In this document: positions 53,843 through 62,965 of the stretch, one piece after another
How the letters are laid out: every line of letters starts with the position of its first letter
Position numbering within the stretch: position 1 is the stretch's first letter
Assembly (NCBI RefSeq): GCF_012933655.1
Contig: NZ_JABBJJ010000016.1
Location: 1 to 64,000, forward strand
From: Pyxidicoccus fallax
GTDB taxonomy: Bacteria > Myxococcota > Myxococcia > Myxococcales > Myxococcaceae
Direction: 5' to 3'
DNA length: 64,000 nt
Program-made: the position numbers and the translations under genes
Notes under the pieces: generated by a model
The model's database searches: none
Told to the model about the DNA's origin: nothing
What the model saw: the letters and a program-made list of their open reading frames with translations, nothing else

Positions 53843-55036
53843 ATGACCCCATCCCCCTTCGCCGAGCACTTCCCCGCCCTGCGTTCCGGCTTCAGCTACC
53901 TGGACAATGCCGCCGGAGCCCAGGTGCCCACGGACACCATCGACGCCATCTCGCGGTTCCTCTCCAGTGGGAGCTGCAACGTGGGGCAGCCCTACGCGGC
54001 GTCGGTGGCGGCCACGGAGCTGAAGGCGCGGGCGCGGGCGGCCACCGCGGAGTTCCTCCACTGCGAGCCGGAGGAGGTGATGCTGGGCACGAGCGCCACC
54101 TCCCTCACCTTCCAGCTCGGGCGGGCCTTCTCGCGCCTGTTCCGCGCGGGGGACGAGGTGGTCATCTCCGAGCTGGAGCACGAGTCCAACGCGACGCCGT
54201 GGCGGATGCTGGAGGCGCAGGGCGTCGTCGTGAAGACGTGGCGCGCGCACTGGCCCGAGGGGCGGCTGGACCCGGCGGACTTGCGGGCGCTGCTCACCCC
54301 GCGCACGCGGCTGGTGGCGCTGACGGCGGCGGCCAACTCGGTGGGCACCACGCCGGACGTGGCCGCCGCGGCGGAGCTGGCGCACGCGGTGGGGGCGTGG
54401 CTCATCGTGGACGCGGTGCACGCCAGCCCGCACCACCTGCCGGACGTGAAGGCGTGGGGCGCGGACTTCGTGACGTTCTCCCAGTACAAGGTCTTCGGGC
54501 CGCACCTGGGCTGCCTGTACGTGCGCCGGGAGCTCTTGCCAGGGCTGCCCGCGGACAAGCTGTGGTTCGTCCCGGACGACAGCCCGCAGAAGTTCGAGCC
54601 GGGCACCGCCAACCACGAGGGGCTCGCCGGGTGGCTGGGCTCGCTGCACTACGTGCGGCAGGTGCTGGGCGGAGGGCAGCCGGGGCGCGCCGGTTTGGAA
54701 GCGGCCTTCCGCCGCATCGAGGCGCTGGAGCGCCCGCTGCTGGAGTCCACGCTGGAGCGGCTGCTCTCCCACCCTCGCGTGTCGCTGTACGGCCCGCGCG
54801 AGCCCCGGGGGCGGGTGGCCACCTTCTGCTTCAACGTGCGGGGCGTCACGCCGCGCGCGGTGGCGGAGCACCTGGCGGCCCGGGACGTGGGCGTCGCCGC
54901 CGGCCACTACTACGCGACGATGACCATGCAGGCGCTGGGCCTCATGCCCGACGGCGCGGTGCGCGCCTCGCTGCTGCACTACAACACCGCCGGGGACGTG
55001 GACCGCCTCTTCGCCGGGCTGGACTCCCTCCCATAG
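53843..55036 (+). CDS. class V aminotransferase, cysteine-desulfurase-like
   Basis: 397-aa PLP enzyme similar to the cysteine-desulfurase-like subgroup TIGR01976. Landmarks: YLDNAAGAQVP near the N-terminus, EHESNATPWRML, the PLP-binding region VDAVHASPHHLPDVKAWGAD with the internal aldimine Lys in FSQYKVFGPHLG, and the GTANHEGLAGWLGSL loop. Whether it releases sulphur from cysteine or transfers amino groups is not clear; the desulfurase Cys loop is not obvious. ATG 53843 lies at the natural start; an AT-rich region upstream holds the promoter. Next gene is 50 bp away on the same strand. Confidence 0.83.
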   Translation: MTPSPFAEHFPALRSGFSYLDNAAGAQVPTDTIDAISRFLSSGSCNVGQPYAASVAATELKARARAATAEFLHCEPEEVMLGTSATSLTFQLGRAFSRLFRAGDEVVISELEHESNATPWRMLEAQGVVVKTWRAHWPEGRLDPADLRALLTPRTRLVALTAAANSVGTTPDVAAAAELAHAVGAWLIVDAVHASPHHLPDVKAWGADFVTFSQYKVFGPHLGCLYVRRELLPGLPADKLWFVPDDSPQKFEPGTANHEGLAGWLGSLHYVRQVLGGGQPGRAGLEAAFRRIEALERPLLESTLERLLSHPRVSLYGPREPRGRVATFCFNVRGVTPRAVAEHLAARDVGVAAGHYYATMTMQALGLMPDGAVRASLLHYNTAGDVDRLFAGLDSLP

Positions 55037-55086
55037 ACGGGGGGGGCCAGCGGGACGCCCCGCGCTGACGTAGACTGCGCCGCACG

Positions 55087-55701
55087 ATGAACCGCGAAGA
55101 AGCGAACCAGGCGCTGGAGCTCATCCGAAGGGTCGTCACCCAGGCGCGTGACGACACCGCCCTGCAGAACTGGGGCGTCATCTGGATGCTCCATGGCTTC
55201 GTCAACGCCGCGGGCTTCGCGGCCACCCACTGGCTCTGGAGCCTGGGCCACCGCGCTCCGGGCCCCTATGTCTTCCTCTGGGGCGGCGCGCTCACCTTCA
55301 ACATCATCAGCATCTTCGTCCTCAAGAGCGGGCAGACGGCCGGGACGCGCTCCTTCGTCGAGCGGCAGATCTGGGCCATCTGGACCACCTTCATCGGCGG
55401 CATGGTGGTGGTGGCGTTCCTCAACTGGCTCCTGGGGCTGGACCGGCTCTTCATGCCGGCGGTGGCCTGCGTCCTGTTCGCCACGGCGTTCTCCATGATG
55501 GGGGCGCTGATGGGCCGCGTCTGGTTCGTCCTGGCCGGGGTCTTCACGGTGGCGGCGCTGGTCATGACGCGCTTTCCGGACCATGCGTTCCTCGTGCTGG
55601 CGGGGCTGTGGTTCGCCACGCAGTTCAGCGGCGGGCTCGTCCTCCACCGCGCCCGCATGCGCAGGCTGGCCGCCGGGAACACCGGGGCGCGGCTGGTATG
55701 A
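55087..55701 (+). CDS. five-segment membrane protein of unknown function
   Basis: 204-aa hydrophobic protein with about five transmembrane segments (GVIWMLHGFVNAAGFAATHW, YVFLWGGALTFNIISIFVL, IWAIWTTFIGGMVVVAFLNW, FMPAVACVLFATAFSMMG, WFVLAGVFTVAALVM). The first 25 residues are a soluble helix (NREEANQALELIRRVVTQAR). No family recognised. Its stop overlaps the ATG of the DUF2071 gene, so it is translationally coupled and likely works with it. Confidence 0.7.
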   Translation: MNREEANQALELIRRVVTQARDDTALQNWGVIWMLHGFVNAAGFAATHWLWSLGHRAPGPYVFLWGGALTFNIISIFVLKSGQTAGTRSFVERQIWAIWTTFIGGMVVVAFLNWLLGLDRLFMPAVACVLFATAFSMMGALMGRVWFVLAGVFTVAALVMTRFPDHAFLVLAGLWFATQFSGGLVLHRARMRRLAAGNTGARLV

Positions 55702-56714
55702 GCCCGGAGTCGCTCGCGGCGCTGGTGGCGCTGGCCGCGGAGCCGCTCGGCGAGTCCGAGGCGTCGCTCCGCCAGCGGCTGACGGACGCCGGGGTGACGG
55801 ACGCGGGCGCGGTGCTACGGGGCCTCGCCCGCGCGGGGCTGGTTCGCGTGGAGGGGCGCCTGTGGTCCCTGAGCCCGGCGGGCCATGAGGCCCTGCGCGC
55901 GGTGCACGCGGCCATCGAAGGGGCGCATGACCCGAGCCCCACCACGCCGGGCATGGAGGAGTGCCCGTCGGTGCCCTGGCTCACCCAGGTGCAGACGCAC
56001 TGGGTGGAGGCGGTCTCCCTCAACTACGCGGTGGAGCCGAAGCGCCTGGCCCGCCTGCTGCCCGCGCCGCTGGAGCCGGAGGTATTCCACGGCAGCGCGT
56101 GGGTGCAGGTGCTGATGTCGTCCCTGCGGGACATGCGGCCCCAGGGGATGATTCCGCTGTTGGGCGTGTGCTTCTACCAGGTGAGCTACCGCGCGGCGGT
56201 GCGCTACCGGAACGCGAACGGCGACTGGCGGCGGGGCGGCTACTTCGTGCGCAGCGAGACGAACGACCCGGTGATGCGCCGCGTGGGCAACGCGCTGAAG
56301 GAGTTCAAGTTCCACGAGTTCGGCGAGGCGCACATGGTGATGGCCCGCGAAGGAGACTTGCTCACCACCACGGTGGACCCGGAGCCCGGATTTCCAGGCG
56401 GCCGGCTGGTGGGCGTCTTCGACACGCGGCCGAGCACGCGGCCTCCGGCGGGCAGCGTGTGGCGCGGGCTGGAGGAACTGCACGAGCCCCTGGTGGAGTG
56501 CTACGACGCGCTCGGCGTGGCGGAGGGGTACGTCTACGTGCTCACCATCGACCGCGAGCCGTGGAACGCGCGCTTCGTCACCCCCGTGCAGCTCTACTGC
56601 GAATACTTCGACGAAGGGCCGCTGGCCCCGGGCTCGCGGCTGGACTCGGTGCTGCACCTCACCGAGTGCGCCTACCGCTGGAGGCCCCTGAGGAGGGAGC
56701 GGTATGCGCGCTGA
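55698..56714 (+). CDS. winged-helix-DUF2071 fusion protein
   Basis: 338-aa protein. Residues 1-85 form a small winged-helix-like domain (SLRQRLTDAGVTDAGAVLRG, GLVRVEGRLWSLSPAG), separated by a Pro/Thr linker from a DUF2071/YqjF domain (about 95-330: VPWLTQVQTHWVEAVSLNYA, PQGMIPLLGVCFYQVSYRA, the ECAYRWRPL ending). DUF2071 proteins are mostly uncharacterised. The fusion suggests a DNA-binding or protein-binding role for the N-terminal domain. ATG 55698 overlaps the stop of the membrane protein (ATGA). Its last codons overlap the longer possible start of the next gene. Confidence 0.72.
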   Translation: MSPESLAALVALAAEPLGESEASLRQRLTDAGVTDAGAVLRGLARAGLVRVEGRLWSLSPAGHEALRAVHAAIEGAHDPSPTTPGMEECPSVPWLTQVQTHWVEAVSLNYAVEPKRLARLLPAPLEPEVFHGSAWVQVLMSSLRDMRPQGMIPLLGVCFYQVSYRAAVRYRNANGDWRRGGYFVRSETNDPVMRRVGNALKEFKFHEFGEAHMVMAREGDLLTTTVDPEPGFPGGRLVGVFDTRPSTRPPAGSVWRGLEELHEPLVECYDALGVAEGYVYVLTIDREPWNARFVTPVQLYCEYFDEGPLAPGSRLDSVLHLTECAYRWRPLRRERYAR

Positions 56715-56754
56715 CGCGGGGAACGGATGGGGGAGCCGGGGTGTCCCAGGCGGC

Positions 56755-57513
56755 ATGAGGAACGCCGCCGCCTGCCTGCTGATGCTCTTCGCGCTCTCCG
56801 CCCATGCGGAGCCCCCTCGGGTCGCCGCCGCGAGGAAGAGCAAGACGCCCGTCATCGCCGCGCTGTTCAAGTCCGCCGGGGTGGCGTGGCCGCCGGAGCG
56901 GATGTACGTGCGCGCCTTCAAGCACGAGCGCGAGCTGGAGGTGTGGGCGGGCGCGAAGGCGGGCCCCCTGGTGAAGGTGAAGACGTATCCCTTCTGCGCC
57001 GCGTCGGGAGAGCTGGGGCCGAAGCGCCAGCGGGGCGACCTGCAGGTACCCGAGGGCTTCTACACCATCGACCTGTTCAACCCCTGGAGCGACTACCACC
57101 TGTCCATGCGGGTCAGCTATCCGAACGCGGCGGACAAGAAGCACAAGACGGCCGCGGACCCGGGAGGGAACATCTTCGTCCACGGTGACTGCGTGAGCAT
57201 TGGCTGCATCGCCATCGAGAACGAGCCCATCCAGGAGCTGTACGTGATGGTGCTGGACACCCGCGCGAAGACGAAGCGGGACGTCCCCATCCACATCTTC
57301 CCGCGCCGGCTCGACGCGGAAGGTCTGAAGGCGCTGGAGAGAGGCCGCCCGGCCACGGACCCGCGCTTGGCGTTCTGGCGCAGCCTCCAGCCGGCGTACA
57401 CCCACTTCGAGGAGAGCCGGCTCGTCCCCGTCACCTCGGTGGAGCCGGAGACGGGCACCTACGTGGTGAAGCCGGCGCGGCACGCCCGGGTGGTGGGCAG
57501 CACGCGCCGGTGA
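56755..57513 (+). CDS. exported L,D-transpeptidase (YkuD family)
   Basis: 252-aa periplasmic enzyme with signal MRNAAACLLMLFALSAHA. The catalytic motif is IFVHGDCVSIGCIAIENEPI (HGx3SxGC, nucleophile Cys in SIGC). Upstream, DLQVPEGFYTIDLFNPWSDY is the substrate groove of the family. It makes 3-3 crosslinks in peptidoglycan or attaches lipoproteins. I selected ATG 56755, since it starts the signal; an upstream ATG at 56704 overlaps the previous stop and would add 17 residues. In the same orientation as the membrane and DUF2071 genes, so the three may form one envelope operon. Confidence 0.83.
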   Translation: MRNAAACLLMLFALSAHAEPPRVAAARKSKTPVIAALFKSAGVAWPPERMYVRAFKHERELEVWAGAKAGPLVKVKTYPFCAASGELGPKRQRGDLQVPEGFYTIDLFNPWSDYHLSMRVSYPNAADKKHKTAADPGGNIFVHGDCVSIGCIAIENEPIQELYVMVLDTRAKTKRDVPIHIFPRRLDAEGLKALERGRPATDPRLAFWRSLQPAYTHFEESRLVPVTSVEPETGTYVVKPARHARVVGSTRR

Positions 57514-57525
57514 GAGCAGGCGCGC

Positions 57526-58356
57526 CTACGGGTAGTAGGCTCGAGCCCCCTGCTGGTCGAGCATGGAGAGGGAGAAGTCCCCCGTATTGGTGCCTCCGCA
57601 CTGCGGGTAGTGCATCACCGAAGCAGGGTCATAGGCGGTCAGCGGGCACGCGCCGGTGCTGGAGTCGTAGCAGCCCGAGGTGCTGACGCGGACGTACTCG
57701 TGCACGAAGCCGAGCGTGTGTCCCAGCTCGTGCCGCAGCAGTCCCGCCAGCGTGTACGGCGCGATGGTGCCGAGAGCGCTGGTGCTGATGAGGATGTTGC
57801 GGCCGGAGCGGGTCGCGTTCGGGAAGAAAGCGCGCGCGAGATAGGACGTGTTGGTCGTGGGCCGCACATCGAACACGACGCCAGCCTGAGCCGCCGTGCA
57901 GTCGCCGTCATACTGGCTCAGGTAGGTGTAGTTGACGTTGGCCGCGGCCTCCCACGCGGCCGTCGCGGTGGCCATGGCGGTGATGACCCGCGACTTGTTG
58001 GCACCGAAGGTGTTGCTGACGCAGTAGGTGAGGCCGCGAGCCGCGCTCGCCGACCACTTGTTGTACACCCCACCCGAGCACTGCGCGGTCAGCGCGCCCT
58101 CGCTCGTGCCCGGCGCCCCTCCTCCACCCACGCGCTTCTGGAAGTACTCGCGCAGCCCGGCGAGGCCCTGGACGGCCTCGTCGCCGTTGACGACGTACAC
58201 GTCCGAGTCGGGCTCGTCGTACGCCGTCGCCAGGAACTCCTCGAAGGACACGTCCTGCACCTGCTCCTCCGAGAGCAGCTCGGGCTCGGCGCTTCCACAC
58301 GCCGAACCGAGAAGAGACACACCCGCCAGCAACGCCACTGAGCGAACGTCGAGCAT
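57526..58356 (-). CDS. zinc metalloprotease lipoprotein (astacin/M12-like)
   Basis: 276-aa predicted lipoprotein: MLDVRSVALLAGVSLLGSAC gives lipobox Cys20. A propeptide-like segment (about 25-95) precedes a protease with the zinc motif HELGHTLGFVHEY (HExxHxxGxxH) and a Met-turn SVMHYPQ. Two Cys pairs suggest disulphides. A general protein substrate outside the cell is the likely role. ATG 58356 has AAGGAAGCCC upstream. Surrounding genes do not suggest a partner. Confidence 0.82.
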   Translation of the reverse strand: MLDVRSVALLAGVSLLGSACGSAEPELLSEEQVQDVSFEEFLATAYDEPDSDVYVVNGDEAVQGLAGLREYFQKRVGGGGAPGTSEGALTAQCSGGVYNKWSASAARGLTYCVSNTFGANKSRVITAMATATAAWEAAANVNYTYLSQYDGDCTAAQAGVVFDVRPTTNTSYLARAFFPNATRSGRNILISTSALGTIAPYTLAGLLRHELGHTLGFVHEYVRVSTSGCYDSSTGACPLTAYDPASVMHYPQCGGTNTGDFSLSMLDQQGARAYYP

Positions 58357-58496
58357 GGGCTTCCTTTCCTCGTGGGACTTCCGGGACGACGCGAGACCGC
58401 CGGGCCCCCCGCCACGGTCGCGCGACATGGACGTGAGCAGGGCTCCAGGCAAGAACCCTGCTCATCCAGAAATCCTAGCCCACTCGGAAGGAAAGG

Positions 58497-59678
58497 TCAG
58501 GGCGTCACGGCGGCGGCGAAGCGCCGCTTGCCGTCGCGGATGGTCAGGATGACGGCCGGCTTCACGGGGTTGCGATTGGCGTCCATCGAGAGCGTGCCCG
58601 TGGCGCCGGGGAAGTCCTTCGTGGCCGCGAGCGCGTCGCGAATGGCCGGGCCGGAGAGGGACTCCGCCCGCTCCATGGCCGCGAGCGCGACGCGGGCACC
58701 GTCGTAGCCGAGCGCGGACGCGGCCTCGGGCGAGCGGCCATAGCGGGCCCGGAACGCGGTGATGAAGCGCTGCAGCTCCGGCGCGGGGTTGTCCTCCGCG
58801 TAGTGCGACGAGTAGTGCGCGCCCTCCAGCGCGCCACCCGCCAGCTCGAAGATGCGGTCGGACTCCCAGCCATCTCCGCCCAGCAGCGGCTGCGTCATGC
58901 CCAGCTCGCGCGCCTGGCGGGCGATGACTCCCACCTCGCTGTAGAAGCCCGGCAGGTAGAGCGCCTGCGGCTTCGCCTTCTTCGCCGCCAGCAGCGGCGC
59001 GCGGTAGTCGGTGTCGCCCTTGGAGTAGGCCTCCACCGCCACCACCTTGCCCCCCAGCTTCTTGAAGGCCTCCTGGAAGGCCTCGCTCAGCCCGAGCGAG
59101 GACGCATTCCTGGCGTCGTGCAGCACCGCCACGGTGTCCAGCTTGAGGTTCTCCCGGGCGAAGCGCGCCATGGCGCCGCCCTGGAACGGGTCGATGAAGC
59201 AGGTGCGGAAGATGTAGTCGCCCTTCTTCGTCACGTCCGGGTGCGTGGCCGAGGGCGTCACCATGGGCACCCGCGCAGCCTGCACCGCGTCCGCGATGGC
59301 CAGCGAGCCGGACGACGTCACGTCGCCGAGGACGAGCATCACCCGGTCCTGCGTGAGCAGGCGCTGCGCCGCGGCCACGGACTCCTCGATGCGGCCCTGG
59401 GTGTCATAGGAGCGCAGCTCGATCTTCCGGCCCTTCACCCCACCCTTCGCGTTCACCTCCTCCACCGCGAACTGGATGCCGTCGCGCACCACGGTGCCGA
59501 ACGAGGCCTCCGAGCCCGTGAGGCTGCCCAGCGTGCCGATGACGATGGGCCCCGTCTCCGAGGCGGTCCGCGGCTGGGCGGCGGAAGGCTGGGCCGCGGG
59601 CGCGGCGGGAGGAGCCTTCCGCTCACAGGCGAGGGCTCCGAGGACGACGGCGGCAAGCAGTGGAACGAGGCGGGACAT
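58497..59678 (-). CDS. branched-chain amino acid-type ABC substrate-binding lipoprotein
   Basis: 393-aa periplasmic binding protein of the LivJ/LivK (type 1, Peripla_BP_6) family. Lipobox LGALAC; then an Ala/Pro linker and the family opening IVIGTLGSLTGSEASFGTVV. Ligand contacts lie near VTSSGSLAIADAVQAARVP, RTCFIDPFQGGAMARFA and GGDGWESDRIFEL. It probably senses or binds branched-chain amino acids or similar small molecules. No permease or ATPase genes adjoin it, so it works with a system elsewhere. ATG 59678 is the natural start. Confidence 0.83.
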   Translation of the reverse strand: MSRLVPLLAAVVLGALACERKAPPAAPAAQPSAAQPRTASETGPIVIGTLGSLTGSEASFGTVVRDGIQFAVEEVNAKGGVKGRKIELRSYDTQGRIEESVAAAQRLLTQDRVMLVLGDVTSSGSLAIADAVQAARVPMVTPSATHPDVTKKGDYIFRTCFIDPFQGGAMARFARENLKLDTVAVLHDARNASSLGLSEAFQEAFKKLGGKVVAVEAYSKGDTDYRAPLLAAKKAKPQALYLPGFYSEVGVIARQARELGMTQPLLGGDGWESDRIFELAGGALEGAHYSSHYAEDNPAPELQRFITAFRARYGRSPEAASALGYDGARVALAAMERAESLSGPAIRDALAATKDFPGATGTLSMDANRNPVKPAVILTIRDGKRRFAAAVTP

Positions 59679-59811
59679 GGGGTCTCTCCGGGCGCGTACT
59701 CTGGCACGGACACGCATCAGGAGACGTAACCGAAACGCCTGGGCGGCGGCCACCCTCCACGGAGAGCCCGTCCGGTGAACATGCCGACCACCAGGGGGGC
59801 CGGCCGGGAAG

Positions 59812-61185
59812 TCAGAACACCTTGCCGGGATTCAGGATGCCGAGCGGGTCCAACGCGCCCTTGATGGCGTGGTGGAGGCGGAGCCCGCCATGGCCGAGCT
59901 GCTCGCCCAGGAAGGGCCGCTTGAGCGCCCCGACGCCATGCTCGCCGGTGATGGTGCCGCCCAGCGCGAGCGCGGCGCGGAGGATGTCATCGAAGGCGGC
60001 CCGTGCCCGCTCCAGCGCCACTGCGTCGTTCCGGTCGAAGACCACCGTGGGGTGCATGTTGCCGTCGCCGGCATGGCCGAAGGTGCCGATGAGCACACCC
60101 CGCTCCGAGGCAATCTGCTCGACGGCGGCCAGCAGGTCCGCGATGCGCGAGAGCGGCACGCCCACGTCGTCGAGCAGCGTGGCCCCCTGCTTCTCCAGCG
60201 CGGGATAGGCGAGCCGGCGCGCCTGCATGAGCAACTCGCCCTCGGCCTCGTCGGCGGACTGCGCGACGAAGGTGGCACCGGCGGCCTCGCACGCGGCGGC
60301 CATCCGAGCCAACTCCTCGACGCCCTGCCCTCCTCCCGCGTCGGAGCGGGCCAGCAGCAGCGCCGCCGCATCGACGTCCAGGCCCATGCTCCCGAAGGAC
60401 TCGACGGCGCGGACGGTGGCGCGGTCCATCAACTCCAGGAGCGACGGGCGCACGGAGGCCATGATTTCCGTCACCGCCACCCCGGCCCCGACGAGCGTGG
60501 GGAATGAGGCCACGAGCGTCGTCGCCTTGGGCGGACGGGGCCGCAGCTTCAGCGTGGCCTCGGTGATGACGCCCAGCGTACCCTCGGAGCCGACGAACAG
60601 CCGGGTGAGGCCATAGCCCGCGGAGTTCTTCATCGTGCGCCCGCCGGTGCGGACGACGGAGCCATCCGCGAGCACCGCCTCCAGGCCGAGCACCGCATCG
60701 CCGGTGACGCCGTACTTCACGCAGCACAGGCCGCCCGCGTTGGTGGCCAGGTTGCCACCGATGGAGGAGAACTCCCAGCTCGCCGGGTCGGGGGCGTACC
60801 AGAGCCCCTGCTCCGCCGCCGCGGCCTTCACCGCCGCGTTGAGCGCGCCGGGCTGCACGACGGCGAACATCCCGCGCCGGTCCACCTCCAGCACCCGGTT
60901 CATCCGCGCGAGCGAGAGGACGATGCAGCCATCCACCGCGTTCGCGCCACCGGACAGCCCCGAGCCCGCGCCCCGGGGCACCACGGGGACGCGCAGCGCC
61001 GAGGCGACGCGAAGCGCGGCCTGCACCTCGGCGGTGGAGGCCGGGCGGACCAGGACGCGGGGCACGCCGGCCGGAGCCCACTGGGCCTGGTCCCGCCGGT
61101 GCGCTTCGAGCACGTCCGCGTCCGTGACGAGCGATTCGGGCGGCAGCACCGCCGCGAGCGCACGCACCAGGTCGGTCTCACTCAT
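59812..61185 (-). CDS. GlcD-type FAD-linked 2-hydroxyacid dehydrogenase
   Basis: 457-aa FAD flavoprotein (PCMH/VAO fold) of the GlcD/D-lactate dehydrogenase group. Flavin-binding stretches PRGAGSGLSGGANA and IGGNLATNAGGLCCVKYG, the GSEGTLGVITEATL strand, and the C-terminal GTFGHAGDGNMHPT and GEHGVGALKRPFL elements are all present. It oxidises D-lactate or glycolate-type acids, passing electrons to the respiratory chain. No GlcE/GlcF subunits are adjacent, so it may act alone. ATG 61185 has GGAGG at slightly long spacing. Divergent from the HEAT gene. Confidence 0.87.
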   Translation of the reverse strand: MSETDLVRALAAVLPPESLVTDADVLEAHRRDQAQWAPAGVPRVLVRPASTAEVQAALRVASALRVPVVPRGAGSGLSGGANAVDGCIVLSLARMNRVLEVDRRGMFAVVQPGALNAAVKAAAAEQGLWYAPDPASWEFSSIGGNLATNAGGLCCVKYGVTGDAVLGLEAVLADGSVVRTGGRTMKNSAGYGLTRLFVGSEGTLGVITEATLKLRPRPPKATTLVASFPTLVGAGVAVTEIMASVRPSLLELMDRATVRAVESFGSMGLDVDAAALLLARSDAGGGQGVEELARMAAACEAAGATFVAQSADEAEGELLMQARRLAYPALEKQGATLLDDVGVPLSRIADLLAAVEQIASERGVLIGTFGHAGDGNMHPTVVFDRNDAVALERARAAFDDILRAALALGGTITGEHGVGALKRPFLGEQLGHGGLRLHHAIKGALDPLGILNPGKVF

Positions 61186-61238
61186 CTCGATGAACCTCCA
61201 GGACCCGGGTTGCGGTGGGGCCACGCGCCCGCTACCTT

Positions 61239-62948
61239 ATGGACGTTCCTGCATCCTCGCAGCCGGTCTCGCCAGCCGGTCCCAACTCGGCGTCTGGATT
61301 GTCCTCAATCCCCAGTCTGGTGTGGTCCTCGCGCGAGAGCATCCGCGCACAGTTGCTGTCCCTCCTCGAAACGACGCCCTCGACGGACTCGAAGCTCCGG
61401 CAACGGGTCGTCAGTCTGCTCGGCATCTTCGGTGGCCCGGAGGACGTTCCGCTCCTTCGCGCCCTGCTGTTCTCCGACCTGGAGGACTACTCCGTCCAGA
61501 ACGTGGCGCTGTGGAACGGAGTGAAGCTCGGCCTGCGGCTCTCTGGCCCGGAGCTCGCTCGGCTCCTCGCGCGGGAGTCGCCGCACGGCTGCGGGGGGCA
61601 TACCCACCTGGGGCCCTGCACTCCGACCCTGGAGGACTTCATTCCCCTGGCGACGACGGAGGAGACCCTCTCGGTCATCGAGACCACGCTGCACGAGGCC
61701 TCTGCCTACAAGCGGGCACGGGTGCTGGCGTCAGCGGATGACCTCCACCTTCCCTCCCACCTCGTGGAGCGGCTCTACACGCGCTGGTACACGTCCGACC
61801 GTCAGGTGCTCGCGGCGGGAGATGTGTACGACCGTCGCGCCAATCTTGATGTGGCCGTGGCCCACCGTGCGCGGCCGGAGGCGTGGAGCCTCATCGAAGA
61901 GTGGCTCCGCGAACTGGAGGCAGAGGACCTGATACGGCCCGAGCGGTGGGACTTGTCGGAGGAGGAACTGGGGCGACTCTTCCGCGTGGCGCCCTCGCTC
62001 CACCGCCGAGCCCTGGAGTCCCTCTTGCTTCCGCCTCCGGAGCTGCTGGCTCACTTCGGGCTGGATGCGCTGCTGCGCCGCCTGCGACGCGTCATGCGCG
62101 CGGCGAGTGTCGGGGAGTACCGTGAACGCCGTATCAGCCCACTGCCCGATGAATTCCCCCAGGCCGTGAGCCTGCTGGTGGAATGGCGGGAGGCCCGCCC
62201 GCTCCTTGCCTCCCTTCTCTGCGACTTCAACCTCTCGGAGAAGGTCCGGCGCGAGCTGCTCAACGCCCTCTTCGACCATGACCGTGCCAGGGTCATCCGC
62301 TGGGCCCACGTCGCTTCGAGGTATCCCGACAACGCGCCCCTGGTGCGCTTCGTGCTCCTGCGCGCGGCCCGTCAGCCGGAGCCGGGAGACCGTGCGCTGT
62401 TCCTGGCCGCGCTGCGAGGCCCGGACGACGAGGCCCGGGCCTTCGCGCTGGCGGGGTTGTTCGCGTTGGGCGAGACGGGGGCTGGCTGGTGCGACCGGCT
62501 CACCTCCCTGGTCCACTCGGACCATCCGCGAGTGCGCCTCGGGGCGGCCGCATGCCTCGCGCGCGAGGGCCGGCGCGAGTGGCTCCCACTTCTGCGGCAG
62601 GAGGCCCTCGAACCTTCCGAGCCGCGACTGCGCGCCGAGGCGGTGCACTGGCTCGCGCGCGTGGATGCGGAAGCCAGCCGGCCCGTGCTGATGAAGCTGC
62701 TCGCCGAGGAGGACTCATTCGCCCGCGGGTCGCGCATCGTGGGGGAGGATGAAGTGGTCTGGGCTCTCTCGCGACTGAGGTCGAACGAGGACCTGTCCGC
62801 GCTGCTCGATGCAGCGACACGGAGCTGGAGTTCGCCGCTGATGCTCCGGGTGCTGCGGTACCACCTCGCACGGCAGGAGGGACACCCCGTCGAGGACATC
62901 CCTCCACCCCTGCCCCGCTGGAACGAATACGACGTCTCTCCTTCGTAG
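61239..62948 (+). CDS. HEAT-repeat protein, unrecognised
   Basis: 569-aa soluble protein. The sequence is a succession of helix pairs typical of HEAT/armadillo-type scaffolds, for example RQRVVSLLGIFGGPEDVPLL, the RALFLAALRGPDDEARAFAL region and RVRLGAAACLAREGRREWL. The start MDVPASSQP has no signal. No catalytic motif is visible, so a scaffolding or adaptor role is inferred. The ATG at 61239 is the natural start; its SD is not obvious. It runs convergently with the di-haem peroxidase gene. Confidence 0.7.
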   Translation: MDVPASSQPVSPAGPNSASGLSSIPSLVWSSRESIRAQLLSLLETTPSTDSKLRQRVVSLLGIFGGPEDVPLLRALLFSDLEDYSVQNVALWNGVKLGLRLSGPELARLLARESPHGCGGHTHLGPCTPTLEDFIPLATTEETLSVIETTLHEASAYKRARVLASADDLHLPSHLVERLYTRWYTSDRQVLAAGDVYDRRANLDVAVAHRARPEAWSLIEEWLRELEAEDLIRPERWDLSEEELGRLFRVAPSLHRRALESLLLPPPELLAHFGLDALLRRLRRVMRAASVGEYRERRISPLPDEFPQAVSLLVEWREARPLLASLLCDFNLSEKVRRELLNALFDHDRARVIRWAHVASRYPDNAPLVRFVLLRAARQPEPGDRALFLAALRGPDDEARAFALAGLFALGETGAGWCDRLTSLVHSDHPRVRLGAAACLAREGRREWLPLLRQEALEPSEPRLRAEAVHWLARVDAEASRPVLMKLLAEEDSFARGSRIVGEDEVVWALSRLRSNEDLSALLDAATRSWSSPLMLRVLRYHLARQEGHPVEDIPPPLPRWNEYDVSPS

Positions 62949-62965
62949 CGCTCCCGCCGGGTGGC

